Under the pieces are notes generated by a model. It was given only the letters and a program-made list of their open reading frames with translations, did no database searches and was not told where the DNA came from. A stretch of DNA of 38,132 nt from Herbinix sp. (lineage in GTDB: Bacteria; Bacillota; Clostridia; Lachnospirales; Lachnospiraceae): assembly GCA_029239235.1 (NCBI GenBank), contig JAQZBD010000007.1:1-38132 (forward strand), in the 5' to 3' direction. Numbering within the stretch: the first letter of the stretch is position 1; the number at the start of each line of letters is the position of its first letter. The position numbers and the translations under genes are program-made. Shown here in pieces: positions 10,301 to 19,536 of the stretch.

Positions 10301-11902
10301 ATGAGTGGGAAAAATGGTTACTTTCAATTAGTTACAAAGAATGATGGGACTTATTTGTGTATCTATGAGCCTGAAGGAGCCGGAGAGCCAGTCTATTATG
10401 AGGAAATAAGTAACTATCTGGCAGATCAGAAATTGTATGAGTTCGATAAGATTTCGATTGCCAGGGCTTTGGCTGCACTCGAAGGAACCGTTGAGGTAAA
10501 GATATCTCCAATGTTAATACCCAGAGTGGATGAGTATGTATCCATTTATATTATGGAAGAGCGTATGTATGCTAAGGCAAGATTTTATCCTCCCACAAAT
10601 AATGGAATGCAATTAACGAAGCAAGATATTATTAACGCATTGGTTCGCAGTGGTGTAAAATATGGAGTCGATGAAAATGAAATTAATAATTTTTTAAGAG
10701 AACGAAAGTACTGTACGGATTATACCCTAGCTAAGGCTACGCCTCCGGTACAGGGGCGGGACGCCAAGATAACATATCATTTTAATACAAATCTTAGCCT
10801 CAAACCAAAACGCAATGAGGATGGCTCCGTGGATTTTCATAAGCTTGATATGATAAGCCATTGCAGTAAGGGGGATTTACTGGCAACCCTTACGCCAATG
10901 GAGCTTGGCAAACCGGGTATTGATGTATCTGGAAATATCATTCGTCCCTTAAAGGTAAATAATAAAGTATTACGTCACGGTAAAAACATTCAGTTATCCC
11001 CAGATGGGCTACAGATGTTTTCACTGGTGGATGGACATGTTACATTGACCGATGGCAGAGTATTTGTATCTAATACCTATGAAGTTGCAGCAGATGTGGA
11101 TGCGTCTACGGGCGACATTGTATATGAAGGAAATGTTGTAGTAAAGGGTAATGTGATTACCGGATACTCCGTACGGGCAAGAGGAGACGTAGAAGTAGAT
11201 GGTGTTGTAGAAGGAGCTTATATCGAAGCGGGAGGGCAAATTGTCTTAAAGCGTGGAATGCAGGGGATGAGCAAGGGTACTCTAAAGGCAAATGGAAATA
11301 TTGTATCCAAATTTTTAGAAAATGCAGAAGTAATCGCTGGCGGATATGTTTCAACAGAATCAATCCTTCATTGCAAGGTTTCAGCAAAGGGTGATGTTAT
11401 CGTAGGCGGAAAAAGAGGCTTTGTTACCGGCGGTGAGATACGTTCCGCGTCTATGATTTCGGTAAGAACAGCAGGTTCCACTCTAGGAACCTTAACTCTG
11501 TTAGAGGTAGGGATTGACCCTAAATTAATTGCTGAATTTAGAGAACTGGAGAAAAGAATTGTAACCATGTCGGCGGATAAGGAGAAGTTAGCCCAGGCGC
11601 TGGTTTTATATCGAAAGAGACTCACTATGGGCATGCAGCTTTCTGAGGAAAAGAAGGAATATCTAAAACAGGTAACCCAGAGTAATATCCTGCTGGAAGC
11701 ACAGCTTAAGGAGGCACGAAGCCGTTACGAGGAGCTGCGAGTTGAGATGGATAACAAAAGTGAAGGTGTCATTAAGGTTTCTGATGTAATATATCCCGGT
11801 ACAAAGCTGGTTATATCAAATGTTATTTATTATGTACGGCAAGTGGTTCATCATAGTAAATTCGTACGTGATCGGGCAGATATCAAAGTATTGCCTATGT
11901 AA
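10301..11902 (+). CDS. FapA/DUF342 family protein (right-handed beta-helix)
   Basis: DUF342-like body: LEVGKPGIDVSG-type motif (MELGKPGIDVSGNII), repetitive GDIVYEGNVVVKGNVITGYSVRARGDVEVDGVVEGAYIEAGGQIVLKRGMQG, C-terminal coiled coil; SD ggaggag. Confidence 0.88.
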   Translation: MSGKNGYFQLVTKNDGTYLCIYEPEGAGEPVYYEEISNYLADQKLYEFDKISIARALAALEGTVEVKISPMLIPRVDEYVSIYIMEERMYAKARFYPPTNNGMQLTKQDIINALVRSGVKYGVDENEINNFLRERKYCTDYTLAKATPPVQGRDAKITYHFNTNLSLKPKRNEDGSVDFHKLDMISHCSKGDLLATLTPMELGKPGIDVSGNIIRPLKVNNKVLRHGKNIQLSPDGLQMFSLVDGHVTLTDGRVFVSNTYEVAADVDASTGDIVYEGNVVVKGNVITGYSVRARGDVEVDGVVEGAYIEAGGQIVLKRGMQGMSKGTLKANGNIVSKFLENAEVIAGGYVSTESILHCKVSAKGDVIVGGKRGFVTGGEIRSASMISVRTAGSTLGTLTLLEVGIDPKLIAEFRELEKRIVTMSADKEKLAQALVLYRKRLTMGMQLSEEKKEYLKQVTQSNILLEAQLKEARSRYEELRVEMDNKSEGVIKVSDVIYPGTKLVISNVIYYVRQVVHHSKFVRDRADIKVLPM

Positions 11903-11933
11903 GGAGTAACCATAGGGAGGAGATGAAAGTGAC

Positions 11934-12239
11934 ATGGCTGTTAATCGTATTGATCTTGTAAAGCTGCCGGAGGTATCCCAGTATAAGCATATGGAAACTC
12001 AAAGACTGCAGCATGCTCAGGATGTAATAAATCAGAACTTTCAGCACCTGGTAGAACAGCAGCATCAAAAACCTCAGGGTACGACGAAGCCGGAAAATCC
12101 CGAGCTCCATTATGATGCAAAGGAAAAGGGAAGCAATGAGTATTATTCTTCCGGAAATAAAAAGAAAAAAGAGAAGAAGGAAGATAAGAGGAATGCTATG
12201 GAGCCTCCGAAAAGAGGGGGATTTGACATAAAGATCTAG
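11934..12239 (+). CDS. Hypothetical protein, basic/low complexity C-terminus
   Basis: 101 aa; good SD (gggaggag); Lys-rich tract KKKKEKKEDKR; same-strand position in operon. Confidence 0.7.
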   Translation: MAVNRIDLVKLPEVSQYKHMETQRLQHAQDVINQNFQHLVEQQHQKPQGTTKPENPELHYDAKEKGSNEYYSSGNKKKKEKKEDKRNAMEPPKRGGFDIKI

Positions 12240-12307
12240 TTGATTCAAGTGTCAAATACACAGGTTTTGTCGTAAAAAGAATCTAAGGTTAAGAAATGGA
12301 GATATAC

Positions 12308-12991
12308 ATGAGCCTATTAGAAATTGTATTAATTATAGTAGGGATTATTATAATTATTATCAGCTGTAGACTTGTTGATAAAAATGGCAAGGGAAATGGT
12401 AAAAACACTGTAATTTCATTTTCCTATGAGGAGAATATTTCTGAGGAAGATAAGAAAAAGCTGATGGAAAAGTTAAAGGAACGTTTGGACGATATCAGCG
12501 AGGAGACGATTATTCGAACAGACGATACTTTGAATAAGGTATCCAATGAAACAATCATTGCAGTAAATGAATTTTCTGATCAGATTCTTGAAAAAATAAA
12601 GCGCAACCATGAGGAAGTGGTGTTCCTTTATAATATGCTAAATGACAAAGAAAAGGAAATGAAGGCTGCGATCAAAGAAATTGATTTATCAAAAAAGAAG
12701 GTTCAGGAGATAATAGAAACTAAAACCTCCATGGAAAAGCTGCAAGCCGCTAAAGGTGGTATGAATGTTATGCAGGATCAAGCAGCGAGAATCCAACCGA
12801 TCAGAAGGCAGCTAAAGGAGTCTCAGACAAATCTGGAAGCACCCTCGCCTAACAGCTTAAATTCGAACAATAATACACAAATTTTAGCACTCTATTCTCA
12901 AGGAAAATCAGTAATGGAAATCTCTAAATTCTTGGGAATGGGTCAAGGTGAAGTTAAGTTAGTGATTGATTTGTTTAAAGGCAAGAAATAA
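12308..12991 (+). CDS. Membrane-anchored coiled-coil protein with C-terminal HTH-like segment; candidate SwrB/DUF6115-like
   Basis: N-terminal TM (LLEIVLIIVGIIIIIISCRLV), Glu/Lys-rich coiled coil, C-terminal ILALYSQGKSVMEISKFLGMGQGEVKLVIDLFK. Located between sigD and rpsB. Confidence 0.75.
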   Translation: MSLLEIVLIIVGIIIIIISCRLVDKNGKGNGKNTVISFSYEENISEEDKKKLMEKLKERLDDISEETIIRTDDTLNKVSNETIIAVNEFSDQILEKIKRNHEEVVFLYNMLNDKEKEMKAAIKEIDLSKKKVQEIIETKTSMEKLQAAKGGMNVMQDQAARIQPIRRQLKESQTNLEAPSPNSLNSNNNTQILALYSQGKSVMEISKFLGMGQGEVKLVIDLFKGKK

Positions 12992-13009
12992 GGAAGGCTT
13001 GGTGCTAAG

Positions 13010-13621
13010 ATGAAATTGAAATATTATATGAGGGGTCTGGGAATAGGAATTATTCTTACGACCCTTATTCTAACAATTGTGAATAATATGATTTCCGAGG
13101 ATGAAATCATCAAACGCGCTACTGCACTTGGTATGACTTTTGCAGACGAAGAGGATGATAAATTAAATGAGATGCTTGGGAACGGAGAAACTGTGACCCC
13201 GGGTGTGACTCCTGGTGTGACGTTAACAGTATCACCCTCACAAACACCAACGAATAAGCCTACATCGGAGCCGACCCCGACAGTGGAGCCCTCACAAGCA
13301 CCGACCCAGGCAATAACTCTTACGCCTACGAAAGCTCCGGCTCCAACGATGACGCCTAAGCCAACTGCCACACCTAAGCCAACTGATGAACCAAAGAATG
13401 AACAGGGGAAGGATAAGAAAATATCCTTTACTATTACAAGAGGCATGGGCTCCAGTGAGGTTGCTGATGTGCTCGTTCAAGCAGGGGTGATTAAGGATGC
13501 GAAGGATTTCAACGAATCTATTATTAAAGCGGGAAAGGCAAGCAATATTAAAGTAGGCGAGTTTAAAGTAAAAAAAGATGCTAGCTATGATGATATTATT
13601 AAGCTGATTACTTCAAAATAG
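13010..13621 (+). CDS. Membrane-anchored protein with Pro/Thr-rich linker and C-terminal MltG/YceG-like LysM-type domain
   Basis: N-terminal TM; PTPTVEPSQAPTQ...TPKPTATPKPTDEP linker; ISFTITRGMGSSEVADVLVQAGVIKDAKDFNESIIKAGKASNIKVGEFKVKKDASYDDIIKLITSK resembles the YceG N-terminal subdomain. Confidence 0.7.
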   Translation: MKLKYYMRGLGIGIILTTLILTIVNNMISEDEIIKRATALGMTFADEEDDKLNEMLGNGETVTPGVTPGVTLTVSPSQTPTNKPTSEPTPTVEPSQAPTQAITLTPTKAPAPTMTPKPTATPKPTDEPKNEQGKDKKISFTITRGMGSSEVADVLVQAGVIKDAKDFNESIIKAGKASNIKVGEFKVKKDASYDDIIKLITSK

Positions 13622-13624
13622 TAC

Positions 13625-13653
13625 TTGCTATCGTAGAACTGATATGGTATAAT
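13625..13653 (+). promoter_or_regulatory. Sigma-A-like promoter upstream of rpsB
   Basis: TTGCTA - 17 nt - TATAAT. Confidence 0.75.
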
Positions 13654-13855
13654 CTTGTAGTCGTATTACAAGAACGAAAGATTTGTTCCTGTAATTAAGA
13701 TACAGGGCGCAAAATTAGCGCCTATATGAGAAGTTGAATTTGGCTTTTCACAACTAATTATAACACGCATATGGATTTCAGCAGTGGTGCCAATGAGCAA
13801 TGGTCTGTGGGAAAAATGATATATGCGGAAGAAAACAACCAAACGGAGGTAAATT

Positions 13856-14599
13856 ATGAGCGTAATTTCAATGAAGCAATTATTGGAAGCCGGTGTACAT
13901 TTCGGACACCAAACAAGAAGATGGAACCCTAAAATGGCGGAGTACATCTACACAGAGAGAAACGGTATCTACATCATCGACTTACAGAAGTCTGTAGGTA
14001 AGGTTGACGAAGCTTATACAGCAATCAAGAACATTGTTGCTGAAGGCGGTACTGTATTATTCGTTGGTACAAAGAAGCAGGCACAGGATGCTGTTAAATC
14101 AGAAGCTGAGCGTTGCGGTATGTACTTTGTAAATGAAAGATGGTTAGGTGGTATGTTAACTAACTTCAAGACCATCAAGAGCAGAATTGAAAGATTAAGA
14201 CAAATCGAAAGAATGTCTGAGGACGGTACTTTTGAAGTTCTTCCTAAAAAAGAAGTAATTCAGTTAAAGAAAGAATGGGAAAAGCTTGAGAAGAATCTTG
14301 GCGGTATCAAGAACATGAAGAAATCTCCGGATGCAATCTTCGTTGTAGATCCTAAGAAGGAAAGAATCTGTATCCAGGAAGCTCACAACCTTGGTATTCC
14401 TTTGATTGGTATTGCAGATACTAACTGTGATCCAGAAGAATTAGATTTCGTAATTCCTGGTAATGATGATGCGATCAGAGCGGTTAAATTAATCGTATCT
14501 AAGATGGCTGATGCTGTTATCGAAGCTAATCAGGGTGTTCAGTTAACTGACTCCGCTGAAGCTACTGAAGCTGAGCTTGCAGAAGCAATTGCTGAGTAA
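13856..14599 (+). CDS. rpsB: 30S ribosomal protein S2
   Basis: [43 protein letters not shown] acggaggt. Confidence 0.98.
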   Translation: MSVISMKQLLEAGVHFGHQTRRWNPKMAEYIYTERNGIYIIDLQKSVGKVDEAYTAIKNIVAEGGTVLFVGTKKQAQDAVKSEAERCGMYFVNERWLGGMLTNFKTIKSRIERLRQIERMSEDGTFEVLPKKEVIQLKKEWEKLEKNLGGIKNMKKSPDAIFVVDPKKERICIQEAHNLGIPLIGIADTNCDPEELDFVIPGNDDAIRAVKLIVSKMADAVIEANQGVQLTDSAEATEAELAEAIAE

Positions 14600-14653
14600 T
14601 TCAGAGATTACAATTTACGAATCAATTTAATGATTCAATTATAAGGAATAATA

Positions 14654-14680
14654 AGTACCCCGCCTTAACAGCGGGGTACT
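14654..14680 (+). other. Strong hairpin in the rpsB-tsf intergenic region (no clear U-tract)
   Basis: agtaccccgc-cttaaca-gcggggtact, 10-bp perfect stem. Confidence 0.7.
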
Positions 14681-14871
14681 ATGAGAGTATACGGGATAAA
14701 TTTACAGTTGTAAATTTGATCTGGAAGATCGGATTCTCGTGCTCGTGTTATAGATTTTAACACTACTATTAAAAATACGTGCAGAGTCTGGACAGGCTGG
14801 TTAGGTAATTTAACAATGAATGAACTTACCGGTCTGATTCACCCGGCTTAGACACGAAAATGGAGGTTAAT

Positions 14872-15804
14872 ATGGAAGTTACAGCTAAAATGGTAAAAGA
14901 TTTAAGAGATATGACTGGTGCTGGAATGATGGATTGTAAGAAGGCTCTTGCAGCAACTGAAGGCGATATGGATAAAGCAGTTGAGTTCTTAAGAGAAAAA
15001 GGACTTGCAGCAGCTGAGAAAAAAGCTGGAAGAATTGCAGCAGAAGGTATGGTTGATGTTAATGTAAGCGCTGATGCTAAGTTAGCAGCAATTGTTGAAG
15101 TTAACTCAGAGACAGATTTCGTTGCTAAGAATGATAAGTTCAGAGATTTCGTTGCAGCAGTTGCAGCACAGGCAGCTACTACATCTGCAGCAGATATTGA
15201 TGCATTCCTTGCTGAGGCATGGGCATTAGATACTGCAAAGACAGTAAAAGAAGAGTTAGCTTCTATGATCGCAGTAATCGGTGAGAACATGACAATCAGA
15301 AGATTTGAAAAGGTTGTTGCTGAAAGTGGTTTTGTAGTATCCTATATCCACGGTGGCGGTAGAATCGGTATCCTTGTAGATGTTGATTGTTCCGTTAATA
15401 ACGAAGCAACGCAGGAAGCTGCTAAGAATGTAGCGATGCAGATAGCAGCTTTAAATCCTAAGTATGTTGATCAGTCCGAAATTTCTCCAGAGTTCATCGC
15501 TCATGAGAAAGATATCTTAAAGGCTCAGATCATGAATGATCCTGCTAATTCCAAGAAGCCTGAGAACATCATCGAGAAGATGTTAGAGGGACGTTTACAG
15601 AAAGAATTAAAGGAATTCTGTCTTGTAGATCAGACCTATGTAAAAGATGGTGATTTATCTGTTGGACAGTACCTTGCTAACGTATCCAAGGAAGTTGGAG
15701 CTGACATGAAGGTTAGACGTTTCGTTCGTTTCGAAACAGGCGAAGGTATTGAGAAGAAGGTAGAAAACTTTGCAGAAGAAGTTGCTAAGCAAATGGGTAA
15801 CTAA
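14872..15804 (+). CDS. tsf: Elongation factor Ts
   Basis: MEVTAKMVKDLRDMTGAGMMDCKKALAATEGDMDKAVEFLREKGLAAAEKK; SD atggagg before ATG 14872. Confidence 0.98.
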   Translation: MEVTAKMVKDLRDMTGAGMMDCKKALAATEGDMDKAVEFLREKGLAAAEKKAGRIAAEGMVDVNVSADAKLAAIVEVNSETDFVAKNDKFRDFVAAVAAQAATTSAADIDAFLAEAWALDTAKTVKEELASMIAVIGENMTIRRFEKVVAESGFVVSYIHGGGRIGILVDVDCSVNNEATQEAAKNVAMQIAALNPKYVDQSEISPEFIAHEKDILKAQIMNDPANSKKPENIIEKMLEGRLQKELKEFCLVDQTYVKDGDLSVGQYLANVSKEVGADMKVRRFVRFETGEGIEKKVENFAEEVAKQMGN

Positions 15805-15826
15805 CTTCTTATTTAAAAATAATGTT

Positions 15827-15863
15827 AAGCCGCCGAAAACACAGTGTTTTTGGCGGCTTTTTT
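15827..15863 (+). terminator. Rho-independent terminator after tsf
   Basis: aagccgccgaaaacac-a-gtgtttttggcggctt followed by a T run. Confidence 0.9.
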
Positions 15864-15985
15864 GTGAGTATGCCGTGTGGTCATACGTTATAACTTTTTC
15901 TGTAAATAGTGCAATAATTTCTGTATTTTAGCAACCGAATTGCTCTGAAAATATGATAGACTCCTTGTTACAAGGAGGAGATTGT

Positions 15986-16960
15986 ATGAATTTAAAACGC
16001 AGCATAACTTATTTTATGTGTCTCATTTTATTGTCTGGTAGCATGGCTACCGGTTGTTCAAATAAAGGGGATAGGACAGTTGACAGTAGTAATCAAATTA
16101 TGAATAAGCAGGAATTGCAAGAAGATTCTGTATCAAAAGCTGCAGAGCAAAGTTCGGAAGTGGCAAGTGAAGATGATTTACCCTGGAAATTAGTATCAGA
16201 ATCAAGTGTAAAAACTGCAGTATATTATGCAGGATTTTTAAATGAATCGATTGGTGTAACGGTTGGTTATGATGGTGCAATTAGTTATACAGAGGATGGT
16301 GGAAAGAATTGGTCACAAAGCAGTAATGAGTCGGCGTGTCGATATGGCCTAGACATTTACGATGAATCCTTTATTGTTAGTAGTGGAAACAGTGGTGTTA
16401 ATTTAGTATCGATAGACAAAGGAAAGAGCTGGTCAGGCCTTACAGATTTCCCTTTGAAGGACAGAAGCTCCTATAATAAATTTCTGTCTGTACTAGATAC
16501 AAAAAACATTTATATTGGCTCAAAGCAGTCACTTGGGGTATCCAATGATGGTGGGGTAACGTGGAAAGAGCTTAAACTACCGGAAAAATGTACAAATATA
16601 GCAGGCATGTATTTTTTGACACCGGAAATCGGATACTTAATGGATAAGGATGGTACATTAGTAAAAACGAATGATTCCTGTGAAACCTGGACGGCGCAAA
16701 CAATTGATTTATCCGGAGAGAAGATTGCTAACTCCACTATGCCTTCCGTAGCGATTAACTTCCAGGATGAAGACCATGGTACGATCGTATACGCAACACA
16801 GTCCTTTAAAATCAGCTGCATAAAGACTGAGGATGGTGGGAGTACCTGGGAGTCCATCGAAATGCCTAAGGTATCTTGTCTTGCACCCTATATTTCGAGA
16901 GATGGACAGTATCTTACCCTTTCATCAGCTACCAAAAAAATTTGTTTATATAAATTTTAA
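15986..16960 (+). CDS. Lipoprotein with Asp-box (BNR/sialidase-like, YCF48-like) beta-propeller repeats
   Basis: Lipobox SMATGC; Asp-box-like motifs YTEDGGKNW, SIDKGKSW, SNDGGVTW, TNDSCETW, TEDGGSTW; SD aaggagg before ATG 15986. Confidence 0.8.
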   Translation: MNLKRSITYFMCLILLSGSMATGCSNKGDRTVDSSNQIMNKQELQEDSVSKAAEQSSEVASEDDLPWKLVSESSVKTAVYYAGFLNESIGVTVGYDGAISYTEDGGKNWSQSSNESACRYGLDIYDESFIVSSGNSGVNLVSIDKGKSWSGLTDFPLKDRSSYNKFLSVLDTKNIYIGSKQSLGVSNDGGVTWKELKLPEKCTNIAGMYFLTPEIGYLMDKDGTLVKTNDSCETWTAQTIDLSGEKIANSTMPSVAINFQDEDHGTIVYATQSFKISCIKTEDGGSTWESIEMPKVSCLAPYISRDGQYLTLSSATKKICLYKF

Positions 16961-16985
16961 AGGTTAATATTATAAATAAGCTTAT

Positions 16986-17020
16986 AAAGAACGAGGCCGG
17001 TATTTACGGTCTCGTTCTTT
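16986..17020. terminator. Terminator, probably bidirectional, between convergent genes
   Basis: aaagaacgaggccg-gtattta-cggtctcgttcttt. Confidence 0.85.
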
Positions 17021-17087
17021 AGTTAAGACATTTGTTTATAATAATATAATGCTAAGAATAATATATGTAACTGTTTAATTAAGATGA

Positions 17088-18011
17088 TTACTTATAATGC
17101 CATGTATGTATCTCACGATATTCCAAAGGAGTCATCCCAGTGATCTTTTTGAAGGTACGAATGAAATGAGAGATATTGACAAAGCCTACTCGAAACATGA
17201 TTTCTGAAACTTGCAGAGCGGTATCTTTTAGCATAGCCATAGCTAGTTGAATTCTGAGCTGAATGAGATAGTTCATGACTGTGTGGCCGGTTGCTTCTTT
17301 AAAATATTCATTTAGTGAGGTTCGATTAGTATTGAACTTTTCTGTTAATTGTGTGAGCTGAATTTTTTCTTGATAATTGTTTATTAAGTACAGGATAATC
17401 TCATTAATGCTTTTGTATTTTTCTGTAATTAAAATTGCTTCATTTGTAATTGGTTCTACATAGATACGATCAATCACTAATAGTATTTCCAGTAATAATG
17501 ACCTTGTACGACAGGGCCAATACCAATCCCTTTGATCCAGTAGCTCTTTCTTAATCTGATGCAGAAGCATCTCTATACGAAAAGAAGTACTCGCGTTTAT
17601 GTTTATGATTCCCTTATAATTGGAGAACCGCTGGGTAAATGCATTTAACCAAGCTGCCTCTTGAGGATCCCCATCCAAGTACATATGTGGTTTGAGCTTT
17701 ATTGTTTGATAATTATAGGAAGGATTGAGAAATTCAGGGTGATAAAACAGTTCAATAACCTCACATTTTTGGGGGGAGGATTGAATTCTTATTATTTCTA
17801 TTTCGTTGATACAACATAATGTAGGCGCTATATATGGTGTGGATCCTGCAGCTGTTTCGATGATACCCGAGCCTTTTGTTATATAGATAAGCCGGAATCT
17901 GTCATTAATATTATTATCAGTATATATTCCTTCTCTGATCACTATCGGGACTTCAATACCTACATAGAAATTAAATCCTATCGTTGAATATTTCATAGGG
18001 CTCTCCAACAA
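17088..18011 (-). CDS. AraC-family transcriptional regulator
   Basis: C-terminal double HTH: LTQLTEKFNTNRTSLNEYFKEATGHTVMNYLIQLRIQLAMAMLKDTALQVSEIMFRVGFVNISHFIRTFKKITGMTPLEYR. Confidence 0.9.
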   Translation of the reverse strand: MLESPMKYSTIGFNFYVGIEVPIVIREGIYTDNNINDRFRLIYITKGSGIIETAAGSTPYIAPTLCCINEIEIIRIQSSPQKCEVIELFYHPEFLNPSYNYQTIKLKPHMYLDGDPQEAAWLNAFTQRFSNYKGIININASTSFRIEMLLHQIKKELLDQRDWYWPCRTRSLLLEILLVIDRIYVEPITNEAILITEKYKSINEIILYLINNYQEKIQLTQLTEKFNTNRTSLNEYFKEATGHTVMNYLIQLRIQLAMAMLKDTALQVSEIMFRVGFVNISHFIRTFKKITGMTPLEYREIHTWHYK

Positions 18012-18324
18012 ATTAGTTTTTCATTCACAAATTCTCTTATTATTTAACAAATATAGTAATGTAATATTTTGTAATTGTCAATAAAATAAATTAACCTAAT
18101 GAAGTCTCGAGGCAGAATGAGTGGAATTCATCCATTCCATAGAAAAATCAAGATCTGTATAAATAAGCTAAAGATAGCAAAAGAAGAAAATAGTAAAATT
18201 TTTAAAACAAAATTAAGATTGGATATTAGTGAATTTTACCCATACATTTCACTGTGTTCCTTGCCTCAAATAGTTAATAGTAAGCCTAAGACTCTTAAAA
18301 ATGCATGTTTTAAGAGGTTTTTAT

Positions 18325-19512
18325 ATGTCTTTGGTGAGCTTAAAAAATTTATCGGTTATAATGGCAAAGCCTTTGCGTATTGTTAACAAGTGTGGTAGAA
18401 TAATTGAGAGAATTTTATCTAGGGGTGAGCCTTTGCAAAACAGTAACGAAACTAACACAGCAGATGAGAATGCAAAGAACAAAAGCAGCGAGAATCGCAG
18501 AAAACGAATTAACCGCCTTAAAAAAGTAATCGTAATTGTAGCAGTATTTTTATTAATATTACCAACAGTTTTATGTATTATTTTGGGATTGCAGGTTAAT
18601 CAATTACAAAAGCAGATGAAGGAATTAGCAGAGTTACATGGTGAGTACGGACTTACCTATGATGACTCAGACAATGCGAAACATGTGCTAGCCGCCGAGA
18701 TACCGGTAGAACAGGCAAATGAAAGCAATCTTGATCCGAATCAGCTAAACACGAAAGTAGAACAGGACGTACCAAAGAATTCGGAGACTGAGTCTGCAGA
18801 TGCAAGTAGTAATAAGGATGCCGCTACAGAGAGTACCGATCAAAGGATTGAAACAACAAAGGAAGATGGTGTATTCAAAGGGAAAAAAGTGTATTTAACC
18901 TTTGATGATGGGCCAAGCTTATATACCAATGAAATATTGGATATCCTAGCTAAGTATAATGTCAAGGCGACTTTCTTTGTAATTGGTAAGACGGATGATG
19001 AATCGAAGGAAATATATAAACGTATTGTAAATGAAGGTCATACGCTAGGAATGCATTCCTATTCGCACCAGTACGATAAGATTTACAATTCCTTGGAGGA
19101 TTTTACGAAGGACTTTACAAAGTTAAGGAAATTGTTATATGATACTACTGGGTACAAGCCTACGATTTACCGTTTTCCGGGTGGCAGTGACAATTTGGTT
19201 AATAAGCATGGGATGAATACGTTTATTCGGTATTTAAATGAAAAATCAATCGTTTATTATGATTGGAATGTTGTAAACGGTGATGCTACGGGAGTTGAAT
19301 ACACAAAGAAGCAGCTCATAAAGAATGTACTTGATGGTGTAGAGACAAAGAAGACCTCCATCGTACTTATGCATGATTCACCTACAAAAAAAGCTACATT
19401 GGATTCGCTTCCGACACTTCTCGAGGATCTGATTGATAAGGGAGCAGAGGTATTACCGCTGAACAATGAGGTACCGCCAATCCAAATGATAAAGGCTGAT
19501 TCCGTAAAATAA
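18325..19512 (+). CDS. Membrane-anchored polysaccharide deacetylase (NodB/PgdA-like)
   Basis: TM segment VIVIVAVFLLILPTVLCIIL; NodB motifs TFDDGPS, HSYSHQY, RFPGG, LMHDSP. Start uncertain: 18301 (ORF track), 18325 (SD aagagg) or TTG 18433 (SD aggggtg). Confidence 0.88.
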   Translation: MSLVSLKNLSVIMAKPLRIVNKCGRIIERILSRGEPLQNSNETNTADENAKNKSSENRRKRINRLKKVIVIVAVFLLILPTVLCIILGLQVNQLQKQMKELAELHGEYGLTYDDSDNAKHVLAAEIPVEQANESNLDPNQLNTKVEQDVPKNSETESADASSNKDAATESTDQRIETTKEDGVFKGKKVYLTFDDGPSLYTNEILDILAKYNVKATFFVIGKTDDESKEIYKRIVNEGHTLGMHSYSHQYDKIYNSLEDFTKDFTKLRKLLYDTTGYKPTIYRFPGGSDNLVNKHGMNTFIRYLNEKSIVYYDWNVVNGDATGVEYTKKQLIKNVLDGVETKKTSIVLMHDSPTKKATLDSLPTLLEDLIDKGAEVLPLNNEVPPIQMIKADSVK

Positions 19513-19536
19513 ATATTACATAGGGAGGTATTTGCA

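Noticed and set aside
13024-13446. 140-aa minus-strand Val/Gly-rich ORF
   Set aside because: Antisense reading of the Pro/Thr-rich linker codons; compositional artefact.
14826-15290. 154-aa minus-strand ORF
   Set aside because: Antisense to tsf, compositionally biased, no motif.
18099-18386. 95-aa plus-strand ORF
   Set aside because: Overlaps the deacetylase 5' end in another frame, no clear SD and no motif; likely spurious.
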